Of a DNA stretch of 64,000 bases, positions 42,670 to 53,620 are shown in pieces. The position numbers and the translations under genes were made by a program. Under the pieces are notes generated by a model. It had not been told where the DNA came from and ran no database searches. It saw only the letters and a program-made list of their open reading frames with translations. The stretch is from Elephas maximus indicus (lineage: Eukaryota; Chordata; Mammalia; Proboscidea; Elephantidae): contig NC_064827.1 of the NCBI RefSeq assembly GCF_024166365.1, positions 75,283,135 through 75,347,134 on the forward strand. The letters run 5' to 3'. The stretch's first letter is position 1. Every line of letters starts with the position of its first letter.

Positions 42670-43360
42670 GTCTCGTGGACGTTTGCCTCCTCCCCCTCAG
42701 TCAGACTTGCCTTTTGCAAAGGAAATCGCGTGACCCTTCAGCCCGCAAGAATTCAGACTGCACAGAATTTCTGAAACCTCCTTGGGCTGGCTGGAGGCCT
42801 TGTTGCAATTCTATTCAACTGTTAGTACTTCTTTTTAAAATAACTTTATAGACTGTCTTCCTTCCTGTCCCCTCAAATAGAAAAATTAACCTCTTGGCAA
42901 GGGTGTTTGAAGACTTAGGTTCCTGCTTTGCATCTCTGAACAGAAACCCCCCTGTCTGGGCCTGAGTTTGTCTGTGAAATGCCCCTGTTGACAGGTGGGC
43001 GGCCCCCACCTTCCAACCTGTGATTGCTGTGGGGATAGGTGAGCCGAGAGATGCCACCCTGCACATGGGTCTGTGTTGATGGTCGGGGTGAGTGCTGACT
43101 CAACAAAAGCTGGTGACGCATCCTTCTAGGAAGTGAGGTGAAACCCACCAGAAATGCTGCCCGCTTCCGCCTACCTCCTAATTTCAAAGGTTATTTGAGT
43201 CATCAGTGTTGCCTGCACTTTTCTCTCTCTCTTGTTTCAGCAAAGCTCTCTGAGCCACTCTGGGCTCAGCTGCTCCGAGGCAGGGGTGGCCAGGAGTGTC
43301 CCATTTGTAGACTCAGGGTGTCAGAATCGAGGGGCTTGGTAGTACCCTGATTTTGCTGGG
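42670..43360. other. Unique intronic stretch
   Basis: No repeat or gene recognised; short open frames only. Confidence 0.4.
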
Positions 43361-43369
43361 CACCCTGCA

Positions 43370-43515
43370 GCCACGAGCTCTAGAGACTGCCAGCCTGGGT
43401 GTGAGTCCCAGCCCCCGGGACACTGGGAGAGGAACTTCCCCTCTCTGATCATCAGTTTCCTCATCTGTGCAATGGGTGGATGAGGCCTGCCTGGCAGGGA
43501 GAGATGGGGCACCCA
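43370..43515 (+). repeat. MIR
   Basis: 'atcagtttcctcatctgtgc' at about 43450-43469, preceded by 'gggtgtgagtcccagccccc'. Confidence 0.85.
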
Positions 43516-43729
43516 GCATAGGTTAATGGGAGTCATGTCCTATATCTTTCCCCCCTTCCTTCCTGCTCCAGAGGCCCTGGCTTGCCTGCAGTCCAGCTAG
43601 GCCATGCAGATGTCCACGTGCTTGACTTCTCCCTGGTCATGAGGGACAGAGGGACGCTTGGCTGAGCCAGGAAGCCTGGAGACAGACCCTCACCCATCAG
43701 GGCCTAGAGCATCCTGAGTGCAGCCCTCT

Positions 43730-43830
43730 CGATGGGGAGCCCTGGGGCCCAGAAAGTGAAGAGCCTGCCCAGGCCTCCATAGCAAGGAGGTGATGGAGCT
43801 GAGACTACAACCGAGGGTCTTAGGCCTGGC
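43730..43830 (-). repeat. MIR fragment
   Basis: 'agcaaggaggtgatggagct' and 'gagactacaaccgagggtct' fit a diverged antisense 5' half. Confidence 0.55.
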
Positions 43831-43949
43831 TGCCGCAACCCCCTCACCCTTCCCTGTCCTCCATGCGCGAGCTCACTTCCAGGTCACACCGGCACCATCA
43901 GGGAGGCCATCCTGGTCAGGCCTGAGAACTCAGAGGTGGGTTCCACAGT

Positions 43950-44110
43950 GGGCCTGGAGCAGGAGGTAGCCGGATCCAGGGCTGAGCCCTGCCCTGCTAC
44001 CCACTGGCAGGGCCTTAGGCAAGTCACCCATCCCCTAACCAGCCAAAAATGGGTGTGGCTCCCACTCTGCCCACCTTTCAAGGTTGACTTGAGACTCCAT
44101 AAGATAGTGC
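43950..44110 (+). repeat. MIR
   Basis: 'ccactggcagggccttaggc' followed by 'aagtcacccatcccctaacc' and the 3' part 'caaggttgacttgagact'. Confidence 0.65.
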
Positions 44111-44214
44111 GTGTAACAACAAAATAAATAAAATTTAGAGAGGGGAAAAAAAAAGTACTTGTAAAAACTCCCCTGCAGACATTGAAGAGCTGCCCAGATG
44201 TGAAGAATTTGTCA

Positions 44215-44315
44215 CTTCCTCTGGAGCAGGACTGTGTCTCAGACATTTTGTAACCCTACCACTCAGATATTGTCAGGTACAGAGTATGTGCTCAATTAAG
44301 TGTTGAACGAATGGT
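44215..44315 (+). repeat. L2 3' end
   Basis: 'ggagcaggactgtgtctcag', 'ttgtcaggtacagagtatgt' and 'tcaattaagtgttgaacgaa'. Confidence 0.7.
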
Positions 44316-44333
44316 TATTTATTAAGCACCAGA

Positions 44334-44490
44334 GAAGCCCTGGTGGTGCAGGGGTTTAGGGCATAGCTGCTAACCAAAAGTTTGACAGCTCGAATCCACC
44401 AGCTTCTCCTTGGAAACCCTATAGAGCAGTTCTACTCTATCCTATAGGATTGCTATGAGTCAGAATTGATGGTAATGGATATGGGGAATA
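44334..44490 (+). mobile_element. AfroSINE, first of three in tandem
   Basis: Head 'agccctggtggtgcaggggt' and tail 'ggattgctatgagtcagaat'. The flanks 'caccaga' lie at 44327-44333 and 44491-44497. Confidence 0.9.
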
Positions 44491-44497
44491 CACCAGA

Positions 44498-44682
44498 AAG
44501 GTGTTAAGTGCTCTGCTGCTAACCGAAAAGTTGGCAGTTTGAACGCACCCAGTAACTCTGCGGGAGAAAGACCTGTTGGTCTGCATCCGTGAAGATTACA
44601 GCCAAGAAGACCCTGTGGGGAGTTCTACTGTGTCACATGGGGTCATTGTGAGTTGGAATTGACTTGACAGCACACTAGGAAG
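44498..44682 (+). mobile_element. AfroSINE, second of three
   Basis: It starts in the head at 'ggtgttaagtgctctgctgc' and has the body 'gggagaaagacctgttggtc' and the tail 'tggggtcattgtgagttgga'. The extreme 5' end is missing. Confidence 0.88.
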
Positions 44683-44886
44683 GTCCCTGAATGGCGAAAA
44701 CACTCAGCTGCTAACTGAAAAGTTGGTGGTTCGAACCCACCCGGTAGCTCTGCAGGAGAAAGACCTAGCAACCTGTTTCCCTAAAGATCACAGCCAAGAA
44801 AACCCCATGGAGCAATTGTACTCTGTAACACGGGTGTCACCATAAGTCAGAATCGACCTCAACAGATTGTTTTTGTTTTTGCTATA
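44683..44886 (+). mobile_element. AfroSINE, third of three
   Basis: Head 'ggtccctgaatggcgaaaac', tail 'gggtgtcaccataagtcaga', and a T-rich end before a third 'caccaga' at 44887-44893. Confidence 0.9.
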
Positions 44887-45099
44887 CACCAGACGTCAAC
44901 AGGCACTTTACGTGGGTGCTCTAATCCTCATAACAACCCCAGGAGTTTAGGTATGTCCTCATTTTACAGAAGGTAACACTCAAAAAGCTGAAATAATTAA
45001 AGTTACCACCTCCCAGAGTATGCTGGTAAATGTTTTAACGAAGGGCTTCTGAAGGAAAGTAAAGCCCTGATTTGTAGTCTTTGCCAATTTCTGTGGTGT

Positions 45100-45990
45100 A
45101 AATATTCCTACCATGGGTGATTCCAAGTAACCAACGAGATACCAGCTGCTCGGCAGGATTCCTCAAAATTTAACAATCAGCTGTCACGAGCAGCTCCAGC
45201 ACACCTCTGCACCCCTCCGCGCTGCACAGCCCCTCGAATGCCCAAGACCAGAGTTAGGAGTGTCCCCTAGCCCGGAACAGCAGACTGAAATAAAACAAAT
45301 GGGCTTCAGTGGCGATCAGGCCCATACCTGTCTTCTGGACCCCCAGCTTCCCCCGGCAGAGGCCCTGGAGTCCCCTGGGGTTTCAGTGTCACACAAAAGG
45401 CTTGGACAGGATGGATGAAACCTGAAGATGGATCTGCAGCACCGCGACCGGAATATCAAGGCCTGCCAGCCCCACTGTGTGCAGTATTCCTGCCAGCACC
45501 CGGAGCAAAGCCCTGTAAACGCCGGGATATAATGGACAATAAAAGTCTCTGGAAAATAGTGACTCTCCCAAGACCGCTGTCATCCCTGCCACACGCCGCC
45601 TGCCAGAACCACAAGCCTCGTGATCCTGAAGCATGATCGTCATGTAAATGTATAAGGTCTCTCGCCAAACTCAGGCCGAAATTTATTTTATTGAGACAGT
45701 TGGAGGGAGGGGGAGGCTCAGGCTCATCATCCTGGTAACTTTGTAAAATGCTTTGCCATCACTTCCCAGCTTCTGAGAGGCTGAAGCAGGAGACAGTGTG
45801 ACCTCTTGCATCCTCCTAAAAGGGGGGCCCCCGGCAACCTCGAGGCCTCCAGTCATGTCCACGGGCCCAAGGGCCTGGTTAGCCATCAGTCTGGGATCTC
45901 CTTGAGAGTGGGGACTGGCTTATTGTGAACAATGGGTTTGCAAAGTCGGCTGCCAGAAATACTTGTTGCAGGGATGTTGCTTTTGAATAG
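45100..45990. other. Repeat-free intronic block
   Basis: No repeat is recognised over about 890 bp. CpGs are retained around 45220-45230 ('cctccgcgctgcacagcccc') and 45570-45600. It is a candidate regulatory region on composition alone. Confidence 0.35.
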
Positions 45991-45999
45991 GAGTCATAA

Positions 46000-46220
46000 T
46001 AGTAGTGGCAGCCACGTTTACTGAGCTCTTGTGTGCACCTGGGCCTTGATCATCCGGGCTGGCACTTTGCCTGCATTTTCTCACCGAGTCCTCACAATAG
46101 CCCCAGAACTGCAAAGAGGCGACCACGTGGCAGGACACAGACAGTGCAGGATTTGAACTTGGAGTTCTCAAACTCCAGAGTCTGTATCGAGCTGCCTCCT
46201 CACTGCTTGGCTCTTTATTC
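46000..46220 (-). repeat. MIR
   Basis: 'cgtttactgagctcttgtgt', 'tctcaccgagtcctcacaat' and 'caggatttgaacttggagtt'. Confidence 0.8.
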
Positions 46221-46439
46221 AAAGATCCAGTGCTGCTGCCTCCCCGAAGCCCCCTTGAATGCCCTATCTTGAAATTAATGGCTGCGTTCTCTGTGATTCT
46301 GCAACACAGTTGTATACTTTGACCTGTTTTGGTTTTTTTTTTTTTTTTTCCTAGTTTGCTTCTTCCCTGAGGGGAAGAGCCCAGTCTGTATACTGCAGAG
46401 AGTATCCAAGCAAGGACTCAGGCCTGCATCCCACCCAAG

Positions 46440-46680
46440 CTCAGCCTTTCCCTGGTTGGGACTCCTTTAGAAAGTCATATAACCACTTTGAACCTCAGTT
46501 TTCTCATCTGTCAAATGGACATGCTGTCTGCCTTGCAGGGTTGTTCTGTGAGCACATGAACTGCCAATATCCCGGAAGGATGCGGCCCAGCACCTGGCAT
46601 TTAGAGGGTGTTCTGTGAGTGACCTCCCCACATACAATGCCCCCTCAGTAAATATCTGCTCCCTGGCTGCTTGTCTGGGA
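46440..46680 (+). repeat. MIR, nearly complete
   Basis: 'tgaacctcagttttctcatc' followed by 'tgtcaaatgg', and the 3' end 'cccagcacctggcatttaga'. Confidence 0.88.
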
Positions 46681-46899
46681 GGCATCTGAGCCATACCCCA
46701 GCGTGGCCATGGCTTGCTGTGAATGGGGAGGGCAGAGTGCAGGGAGACTGGAGGGTTCAAAAAGTATTTCCGGGGCAGAGCAGTTCCAGACTCGGGAGAA
46801 CTGGATTTCCTCCCAGAAATGAGCCCATGATGAGATACAGTATCTCGGTTTCAGGGTGCCCTAGCTGGTCACAAATCCTCCATCAGCCTTATAAAAAGC

Positions 46900-47020
46900 A
46901 TCACACAGGAAGGGCCCTCCTAGACTGTGGAATCCAACCCACCCGTGTTGTAGGTGGGGAAACTGAGGCTCAGAAACAGACTATGACTTGCCCAAGGTCT
47001 GTGAGTAACAACCACACGTT
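46900..47020 (-). repeat. MIR fragment
   Basis: 'gtggggaaactgaggctcag' followed by 'gacttgcccaaggtctgtga'. Confidence 0.8.
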
Positions 47021-47029
47021 CGACAGCTC

Positions 47030-47775
47030 AGGGCAAAAATCACCCACACAGAATTAAAAGTGGCCACATGCTTCCCAGGCGTGACTCTGGTGGTTCAAGA
47101 GGGTCTGGTCGGGAAAGTGGCACAGGAAGGGGGACGCCAGGGTGTGGCCCCAGAAGCTGTGACTCTTGGCTGGCCTGTAACACTGTGCGGGGTACCAGAA
47201 GAGACACTGTCGCCCAACAGACCGAGCCATGCTCAGCCTCACTGAGATTTGCTGGAAGCCCGCGGTGACTCTCACGAAGCTCTGAGATTCCCACGGCCCT
47301 TCAAGAGGAACGTGCTGGAGCCTCCTCTGTGAATCAGGGTTGATGACGCCACCTAACAGGGCTGTGGCAGGTCATGGACCTATCGCCACCTCCTCCTTCT
47401 CCTCCAGGAGCACCACCCACACAGGGCCTGGGCCAGGAGTCCAGCCCTGCAATTCAGCCATCGCAGCCACCGAGGGGGTTGGCACCTGGCATATGCCCTA
47501 CAGTTGAGACAGGACGATGGGAAGGTGTGCTGGCAGGTGGCCAGGCTCCTGTGCCAGGATCTGGCTTGGTACATCCTCTGGGGCCTCAGCTGCCATATGC
47601 CTGTGTCAGTCCCACTGGTCACACTGCAGATGGGCACAGAGGGTGGTCTGCCCAGGGTAGAGGTGGCTCTTGTTCTGAAGGAGGAGGCAGGTGCTGGCCA
47701 CAGAGAGCTCTTTTTAGGGAGTGGGGGCTGGGCCTGGCCTGGGGAGCCTTCCCACATGTGCCTCCCACATGCTCC
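47030..47775. other. GC-rich unique stretch
   Basis: No repeat recognised. Several GC-rich open frames overlap on both strands, the longest being + 47374-48174. They share no motif with any family I know and run into an L2 relic, so I do not call a gene. Confidence 0.45.
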
Positions 47776-47779
47776 TTCT

Positions 47780-48060
47780 TATGTCCAGCCAGACCCTCAG
47801 GCCTGTCCAGCCTCCACATTTTGACCCCATTGTGTCCTCTGCCAGAAGTCCCTTCTCCTCAGTCCAAATCCTGCCCATCCTTCGAGGCCATCTCATACTT
47901 TACCTGTTGCTGGAAGTTGTCTCAGACCTTGCTTGGCTGGGAGCAGGAGCCCAACAGTCCTTTTCTTAGGGGTTCTTTTCTGGCTTGGAGTCATCTGTTC
48001 TCTCCTGGGGATCCTATAAGAGCAGGGGTTTCATCTGAGTCGGCGTGGGTCCCCAGTTGT
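47780..48060 (+). repeat. L2 fragment
   Basis: 'tgccagaagtcccttctcct' and 'tccttcgaggccatctcata', then 'tgctggaagttgtctcagac', fit the L2 region before its 3' end. Confidence 0.6.
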
Positions 48061-48179
48061 CAGCACAAGCCCTGCTTGGAGAAGGCACGTGTGGAAGGAA
48101 GGAAAGGCAGGACAGTCAGAATCCTTGGTTCATGGACCCAAGGTCTTGTTTTAGAGAGAGTAGGGCCTGAGTAAGAATG

Positions 48180-48425
48180 TGATAATAATGAAAATAACTA
48201 CTGCATTGATTGGGTGTCTGTTAGCTGCCAGCACTTTTGAGTCATATAATGCCATGTAAGCCTCCAGCAGCCCAGGACAGTAAATACTATTCTCATGCCT
48301 GTTTTACATATGAGAACACTGGGGTACACACAGCTGAGGCGAGCTGGAGCCAGGACTTCAACCCAGGGCCACTACTTCCCAAGGCTCTCATCTCATGGTC
48401 AATAAACATCTTGGACCCAGCTTAT
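48180..48425 (-). repeat. MIR, nearly complete
   Basis: 'attgattgggtgtctgttag', 'tgttttacatatgagaacac' and 'ggacttcaacccagggccac'. Confidence 0.85.
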
Positions 48426-48435
48426 ATAGGAGAGG

Positions 48436-48623
48436 ATAACCAGTTGCCGTTGAACCGACTTCAACTCGTGGCGACCTCATGTGTGTCAGAGTAGAACTGT
48501 GCTCCACAGAGTTTTTCAGTGGCTGATTTTTCAGCTGTAGATTGCCAGGCCTTTCTCTGAGTGGACTCGAACCTTCAACCTTTCAGTTAGCAGCTGAGTG
48601 CATTAATCGTTTGCACCACAGGT
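48436..48623 (-). mobile_element. AfroSINE
   Basis: Tail 'ttgaaccgacttcaactcgt', body 'gctgatttttcagctgtaga' and head end 'aatcgtttgcaccaca' are present in minus orientation. Confidence 0.9.
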
Positions 48624-48704
48624 TAGGCTTTTACGAACAGCAAGAACGGGTGTTCTTCTTAGCATTTGCAGGACCCAGTGGAGATGGAGAACACAGCTGT
48701 CCCA

Positions 48705-49014
48705 GTGGAGAATGAACACATCTGTCTTGGAAGAAATACAGCCAGAATGCTCCTTAGAAGTGAGGCTGGCGGGACTTTGTCTCATGTGCTTTGGACATGT
48801 TATCAGGAGAGACCAATCCCTGGAGAAAGAAACCCTCTAAAGTAGAAGGTCAGCAAAAAAGAAGAGGACCCTCAACAAGACGGTTTGACACAGTGACTGC
48901 AACAATGGGCTGAAGCATGGCAGCAGCTCTGAGAATGGTACAGGACAGGGCAGCATTTCATTCTATTGTACGTAGGGTCACTATGAGTCAGAACCCACTC
49001 GAGGCACTTAACAA
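48705..49014 (+). mobile_element. RTE/BovB-type LINE 3' end with ORF2 C-terminus
   Basis: From about 48717 the frame reads TSVLEEIQPECSLEVRLAG then FGHVIRRDQSLEKE, with stops and frame changes after it. This is the C-terminal domain of RTE ORF2. The 3' UTR begins near 48910 and ends 'gtagggtcactatgagtcag' followed by 'ggcacttaacaa'. The element is 5'-truncated, as is usual for LINEs. Its tail is the sequence shared with the SINEs of this window. Confidence 0.88.
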
Positions 49015-49194
49015 GTGGAGATGGGTAGAGATGGAGCACGAGAGACAAGAGAAAGGACCCCTCGTCCCCACAGAGCCCAGGCTGGCTTGATCCAGTGCCT
49101 GCTATCTGGCTGTGTCCTTGGTTCTAGGGTGGGGGACGAATAGAGCCTGGAGGGTAAATCCCTTCTCCTGAGCACTGTGGAGAGCATAGTGGGG

Positions 49195-49330
49195 GTAAGG
49201 AGGCCTGAGTCCCAGGCCAGGTACTGCCCTGCTGTGCCTGTGGCCTTGAGCAAGCCTCTTGCCCTCCTGCCTCCATTTCCTGGTGGGTGAAGCGGGGTAA
49301 CAGGACTGGGAGATCCCAGAGTAGACTCTG
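49195..49330 (+). repeat. MIR fragment
   Basis: 'ctgtggccttgagcaagcct' followed by 'cctgcctccatttcctggtg'. Confidence 0.65.
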
Positions 49331-49339
49331 TGTTCCCAG

Positions 49340-49955
49340 CTGCACTGGCTCGGAGCCACATACCCTTTCCAAGACTGTCTAGTGGCCACTGCCCTCAAAG
49401 TCCAGTCCCTGGTGAGCACTGGGCTCTGTGGCGACTGTGACAACTTCCATTCACCATGGAGGTGGCAGTGGAGCTATTTTTGGAGCAGTGCGTGGCTGGG
49501 GACTGGAGTCTTGCATAGAGGAAGTCCCGTACAGAGATGGGGGAGGAGAGCCTCTCTTCCTTCACCCACCCTGCAGAGGCTTCTCCTGTGGTGGCCATAC
49601 CAAGAGGCCCCCCAGGTCCCGGGAGGCCCCCAGCACAGTGCATCGACCCTCAGTACCCAGCCGAGCAGACCTTCCCTGGAGCTTCTCAGGAGTATATCCC
49701 AAGGTACCTGGCACCTACCCTCCCTCTCGCTGTGGAGACCTGTTCACCTTTCCTGGTGTTTGCCCTCAGGGCTGTGCGACTTCCTGGGACTGGTCTCATG
49801 GGTGCACCTGGGCCAGGCTACACATTTGCCACCACCACCCCATCCCCGGCCCGCTTGACCACCTACCTGCTTGGGGAGTGCTGCCAGTAGGGCCTCGCTA
49901 TCAGGCTAGCATGACCTTTGCCACCACCCTGGTCATGGGGGGTTGGTGCAGACAT
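49340..49955. other. Unique intronic stretch with overlapping open frames
   Basis: Three overlapping + frames (up to 188 codons, 49382-49994) cover this stretch. They are mutually exclusive, show no domain and run into an AfroSINE. I read them as chance frames in a GC-rich segment. Confidence 0.45.
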
Positions 49956-49959
49956 CTGG

Positions 49960-50116
49960 TTTCACATACGTTACAGAGTAGAACTGAGCCATAGGGTTTT
50001 CCCAGCAGTAATCTTTACAGAAGCAGATCACCAGGCCTTTCTTCCATGGCAGTGCTAGATGGGTTCGAACCACTGACCTTTTAGTTAGTAGCCTAGAGCA
50101 AACCATTTGTGCCATG
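49960..50116 (-). mobile_element. AfroSINE, tail eroded
   Basis: 'ttacagagtagaactgagcc', 'agtaatctttacagaagcag' and 'gggttcgaaccactgacctt' are clear. The terminal tail with the Tyr-Glu-Ser-like 'tatgagtc' block is missing. Confidence 0.82.
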
Positions 50117-50119
50117 CAG

Positions 50120-50525
50120 AAACCTATGCTAAGGTTACCAGGGAAGCAGAAAAAGTAATTCCTATGTCTCTGGGGTGGGTTTGTATGGCCTGGGTTCCTT
50201 ACTGATGTCTGGGCAGTGACTTCTCCATAGAACTTTCTCCCACCATGAAGATTCACTCCTTCAAACCTTTAAACAGGGACAGGAGAGAAAATTAAGGGAG
50301 GCCATGAGAACCTCACCTGTATAGAGGCCGATAGGTAGGATTATAATTCTCTCTGGGGGCTGTTCCGCTGGGTTTCCACCCTCCACCATCAGCTGTGGCC
50401 ATGTGTGAAACAGGTTTTGAGAGTAAGTTCTGCTCTGAACACCCATGCCCTCCCTTAAACCCCAGCGCTCCCCAGTGGCCCTGGGGGCAAGCTGGCCAGG
50501 AGCCCCAAGCTTCTCACATCTGCCT
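50120..50525. other. No feature recognised
   Basis: Unique sequence without repeats or splice-flanked frames that I can identify. Confidence 0.4.
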
Positions 50526-50529
50526 CTGG

Positions 50530-50900
50530 TCAGCAGCCATTTACCTGGCCCTACCTCCCTTTGCCACCCACTGGGGCCATGGAGGTAAGTGGTTTGCTCT
50601 CTGCCCTCAAGGAATTCTCCCTATTGAGGGAGAGGAAGATATGGACAGGAAAATACATGGCCAGGCAGTGATACATCAAAGAGGGGAATCAGGGCTGTGG
50701 AAGGTTAGTGACTGACTGCCCCAGGCAGTCAAGGCTGCCTGGAGGAGGTGCCTTGTGTTGGGGGCAGAGAGGTTTGCCGGGAGGTAGTTCATTCCAGGAA
50801 GGGGGAGCAGAGTGTGGCCAAGACCTGGAGGAGAGAAGTTCATCTCCCTGGAGGGAAGGCAGTGGCCCTTGGCATGGCAAAGGGCCCGCCTAGGGGGTCT
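50530..50900 (-). repeat. L2 internal fragment
   Basis: 'gccctcaaggaattctccct', 'tgcctggaggaggtgccttg' and 'cattccaggaagggggagca' follow the antisense L2 order. Confidence 0.6.
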
Positions 50901-51029
50901 GAGGCTCCAAGCGGAGTGAGAGCCGAGCTTCCCCTCCTCCATGGGGTCTCTGTGGGGTGTTCGTGGATCACCCCAGGCAAATGGGATTATGTCCAGGCTT
51001 TGGAGATACTCACATTTGGCCCCACCACA

Positions 51030-51180
51030 TACTGGGCTATGTGAGCCAGGCAAGTCACTGTACTTCTCTGCACCTCGGGTTCCTCTTCTATAACATTGGG
51101 GGGGGTGGGGGTGGAGGGGTTACAGGTGTCATGGCAATGATTTGGTGTAAAGCCCTGGCACAGAGGAATCACTCAGCAGG
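51030..51180 (+). repeat. MIR fragment with a G-rich insertion
   Basis: 'gagccaggcaagtcactgta' and 'ctcgggttcctcttctataa' are followed by a G-run at 51100-51118 and 'gtgtaaagccctggcacaga'. Confidence 0.75.
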
Positions 51181-51595
51181 TCTCAGCTTCATCTCTGAGC
51201 GGACAGTGTGGGTTGGAACTGGATGAGGCCATCTTGCCAGATTTCTGGAGCCAGGGGACCTCCAAGGACAGAAACCAAATTTGTTGTTGCTGCATCAACT
51301 GAGAGATAAAACATTTAAGGCTCCTACATTTTTTTTCCTTCCAGAATCGGGTTCTATTACCTGAGAAGGAGGAAGTGAAAGGCCATCGGGGCCGCCTCAT
51401 TTTAAACAAGACTCTTAGAAGCCCTGCCTGTGAGGTGCAGTTTGTTTGGAATTGCATGGTGATTTTTGTCTGAGCTGTGACTGTGGGGATTCTAAGCTTG
51501 AAGGCAGAAGTTTCTCAGTTGGGGTTCCAGAGATGAAAGGGGCCCTCTTTCACAGATTGGTCAGCTGTGTATCCAAACAACCCCCCCACCCAGGT
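51180..51595. other. No feature recognised
   Basis: Unique intronic sequence; a T7 run near 51330 and no exon-like signal. Confidence 0.4.
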
Positions 51596-51599
51596 GCCC

Positions 51600-52000
51600 T
51601 GGGCCGGGCACTGGAGATTTAGAGATGCCAGCGGAGTTCAGTCCCCACCTTTACATGCTGGCAGAGGAAGAGACAATGACAGTGCTCCCAACAGCCTGAC
51701 TTTAGGGAGAAACTTGCGTGGATGCCATGAGGTGGGGAGAGGAGGGTCCTTGGTATTGCCTGACACCCACTGTGTGCCCACGGAATCCTCCTAGCCCCCT
51801 GCAAGGTGAGGACATTGAGGCCCAGGAAAGGCATAGTACTTCCCAAGATACCACAATAAGTGCCAGCCAAAATAGGTCCTGGTCCTTGGAGAGCAATGGG
51901 GCTTGGCCCAGTGAGAGGTCCTGGGTGGGTGGGTGTTCCAGGCTGCATGTGGAAAGGCCTGAGGTGGCGGTGGGGAGGCAGGTTCTGTGTCCTGGGGAAG
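51600..52000 (-). repeat. L2/MIR-like composite relic
   Basis: 'ttcagtccccacctttacat' and 'gcagaggaagagacaatgac' look like antisense L2. 'tgacacccactgtgtgccca' and 'gaggacattgaggcccagga' (51760-51825) look like a MIR. Later, 'aggctgcatgtggaaaggcc' again resembles L2. Confidence 0.5.
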
Positions 52001-53105
52001 CGCAGGCTCTCCCCTAGTGCCTCTTGGGGGGGTGCTCTTCTCCAGTGGTCTGCAGGGTGGGGCCAGGAAAAAAAAAAAGGAGGTGGGGAAATACAGGAGG
52101 GCAGGCCAGTGCCAGGTAGGAAGAGGCTGGAACCTCCTGCTTAGAAGCAGAGATCTTCTCCAGTAGAGCTTCAGCAGGGAGTGGTGGTTCATATCTGTGT
52201 CAGGTAAACCTGTCTTGTGCTGGGCTGGAGGGGACATGGCGGCTAGGAAAGCAGGGATGAGGATTGCAGGGACCCCACAGAGAGCAGGCGAGGCCAGGGC
52301 AAGGGCAGGGGCTCTGGGGAGGACGGAGATGTACTTGGGGGAAGAATCAGCAGGACTCGATAAAGACTAGGTGTAAGCCGAGAGGGAGGGCGAGGAGTCT
52401 GGGGGTGAGCCTGGGTTCCTGCTTGGTCCCCAGGTAGGCAGGGAAGCTGACCCCATCATGGAGATTGGAACTCAGGCAGGGAGTCAAGCTCAGGATGAGT
52501 TGGGTCAGCAGTGCCTCTGGTTGTTGATAGCCTGGGTCTAGAGCTCCAGAGAGAGGTTCCAGGCTGGAGAGGGAAGATGAGGGCAGAGGTGGGTGAAGAG
52601 AGCTGAGTTGGAAGGGAAAGATGAGAGTGGGAGGGGGATGCCAGGGAGGTGAGTTAGGTGGGCGGAAGGCCTGATGCCCATGCGGGCATTGTGCTATGGC
52701 GGCCTGTGAGCTGGATGGGCACGGCATCACCCCCACCTGCCGACCCCCAGTTTCTGCAGGCCCACCTGTGGGAAGACCTGCTGCCCTGAGGAAGAGGGGA
52801 CCGTTTGGGAGCCTCTCTGTGCTTTACCAAGCTTCCACTGGCTGTGGAACCATGGAATCTGGGTGGGGGGCACAGGACTAGTCAAAAATCAGACACCATC
52901 TGTGGTTGATCCCTGCTGGCTTGCTAGGCCCCCATGACTCTGGCCTGAGGTCTGGCTGCTTCCTGTCAAGTGATGACAGGGCAATGTCTGCTTGTCCCAA
53001 GACCTAGCAAGAAGTGGGTCTGGAGTGGGGGAGGGACACAGCACCAGACCCATACCTCTGGGCCAGAATTCACCCATTCATTCCCTCTTCCAAGGCAGAA
53101 TGAGC
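52000..53105. other. G-rich unique intronic stretch
   Basis: Purine-rich on the + strand (52230-52680). No repeat family, gene or RNA is recognised. Confidence 0.4.
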
Positions 53106-53109
53106 TGGC

Positions 53110-53330
53110 GCTGTCTGACAGACTTGGTTACAAGTGTCAGTCCTCCCTGTCACCTGCTGCATGGCCTTGAGCCCATCACTTTAACCCCTCTGAACTGTGG
53201 TTTCCTCCTCTGCACAATGGGATTATAGTGGCCCCTGCCCAGGGTGACTATAAGGTTGAACAAGATGCTGTATGTACAGCATTTGGCCCATGCATAGTAC
53301 ATGCCCTGTTACTGATAGGGCTGTTTCTAT
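53110..53330 (+). repeat. MIR, nearly complete
   Basis: 'gctgcatggccttgagccca', 'tggtttcctcctctgcacaa' and 'tttggcccatgcatagtaca'. Confidence 0.85.
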
Positions 53331-53499
53331 TTCTCACCACCCTGTCCACCAGCCAGTCTGTGTGGGTGGGACACCCTTTCTGCCTCAGGCCTTGTACTGG
53401 GGCACTAAGTCAGTTTTCTTTCTCTAGTTGCTCATGGTCTTACTAGTCTGCAAAGCACAGTCATATGGAAGCTCTCACCACTGTGGAAACTTATTTTGA

Positions 53500-53620
53500 C
53501 AAGTTTCTCCTCAGAGCCTCGGTTTCCTCATCTGCAAAGTGGGGGTGATGGCACCACTTGGGTGTCTTGGGAGGTATCAAATTACCCAGCTCTTGGGAGG
53601 TGTTTGATGTAGATGTTGGC
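53500..53620 (+). repeat. MIR fragment
   Basis: 'gcctcggtttcctcatctgc' at about 53516-53535, then 'aaagtgggggtgatgg'. Confidence 0.8.

Larger units (their letters stand above)
44316..45040 (-). repeat. MIR split by a cluster of three AfroSINEs
   Basis: Left end: 'ttatttattaagcaccaga' (44315-44333). Right part: 'cgtcaacaggcactttacgt' to 'ttacagaaggtaacactcaa' (44894-45040). Removing 44334-44893 rejoins a plausible MIR. Confidence 0.75.

Noticed and set aside
47374-48174. 266-codon plus-strand open frame
   Set aside because: GC-rich, low-complexity Pro/Ser composition, overlapping frames on both strands, and the second half is an L2 relic.
49382-49994. Three overlapping plus-strand frames (117-188 codons)
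   Set aside because: Mutually overlapping in all three frames and extending into an AfroSINE; chance frames.
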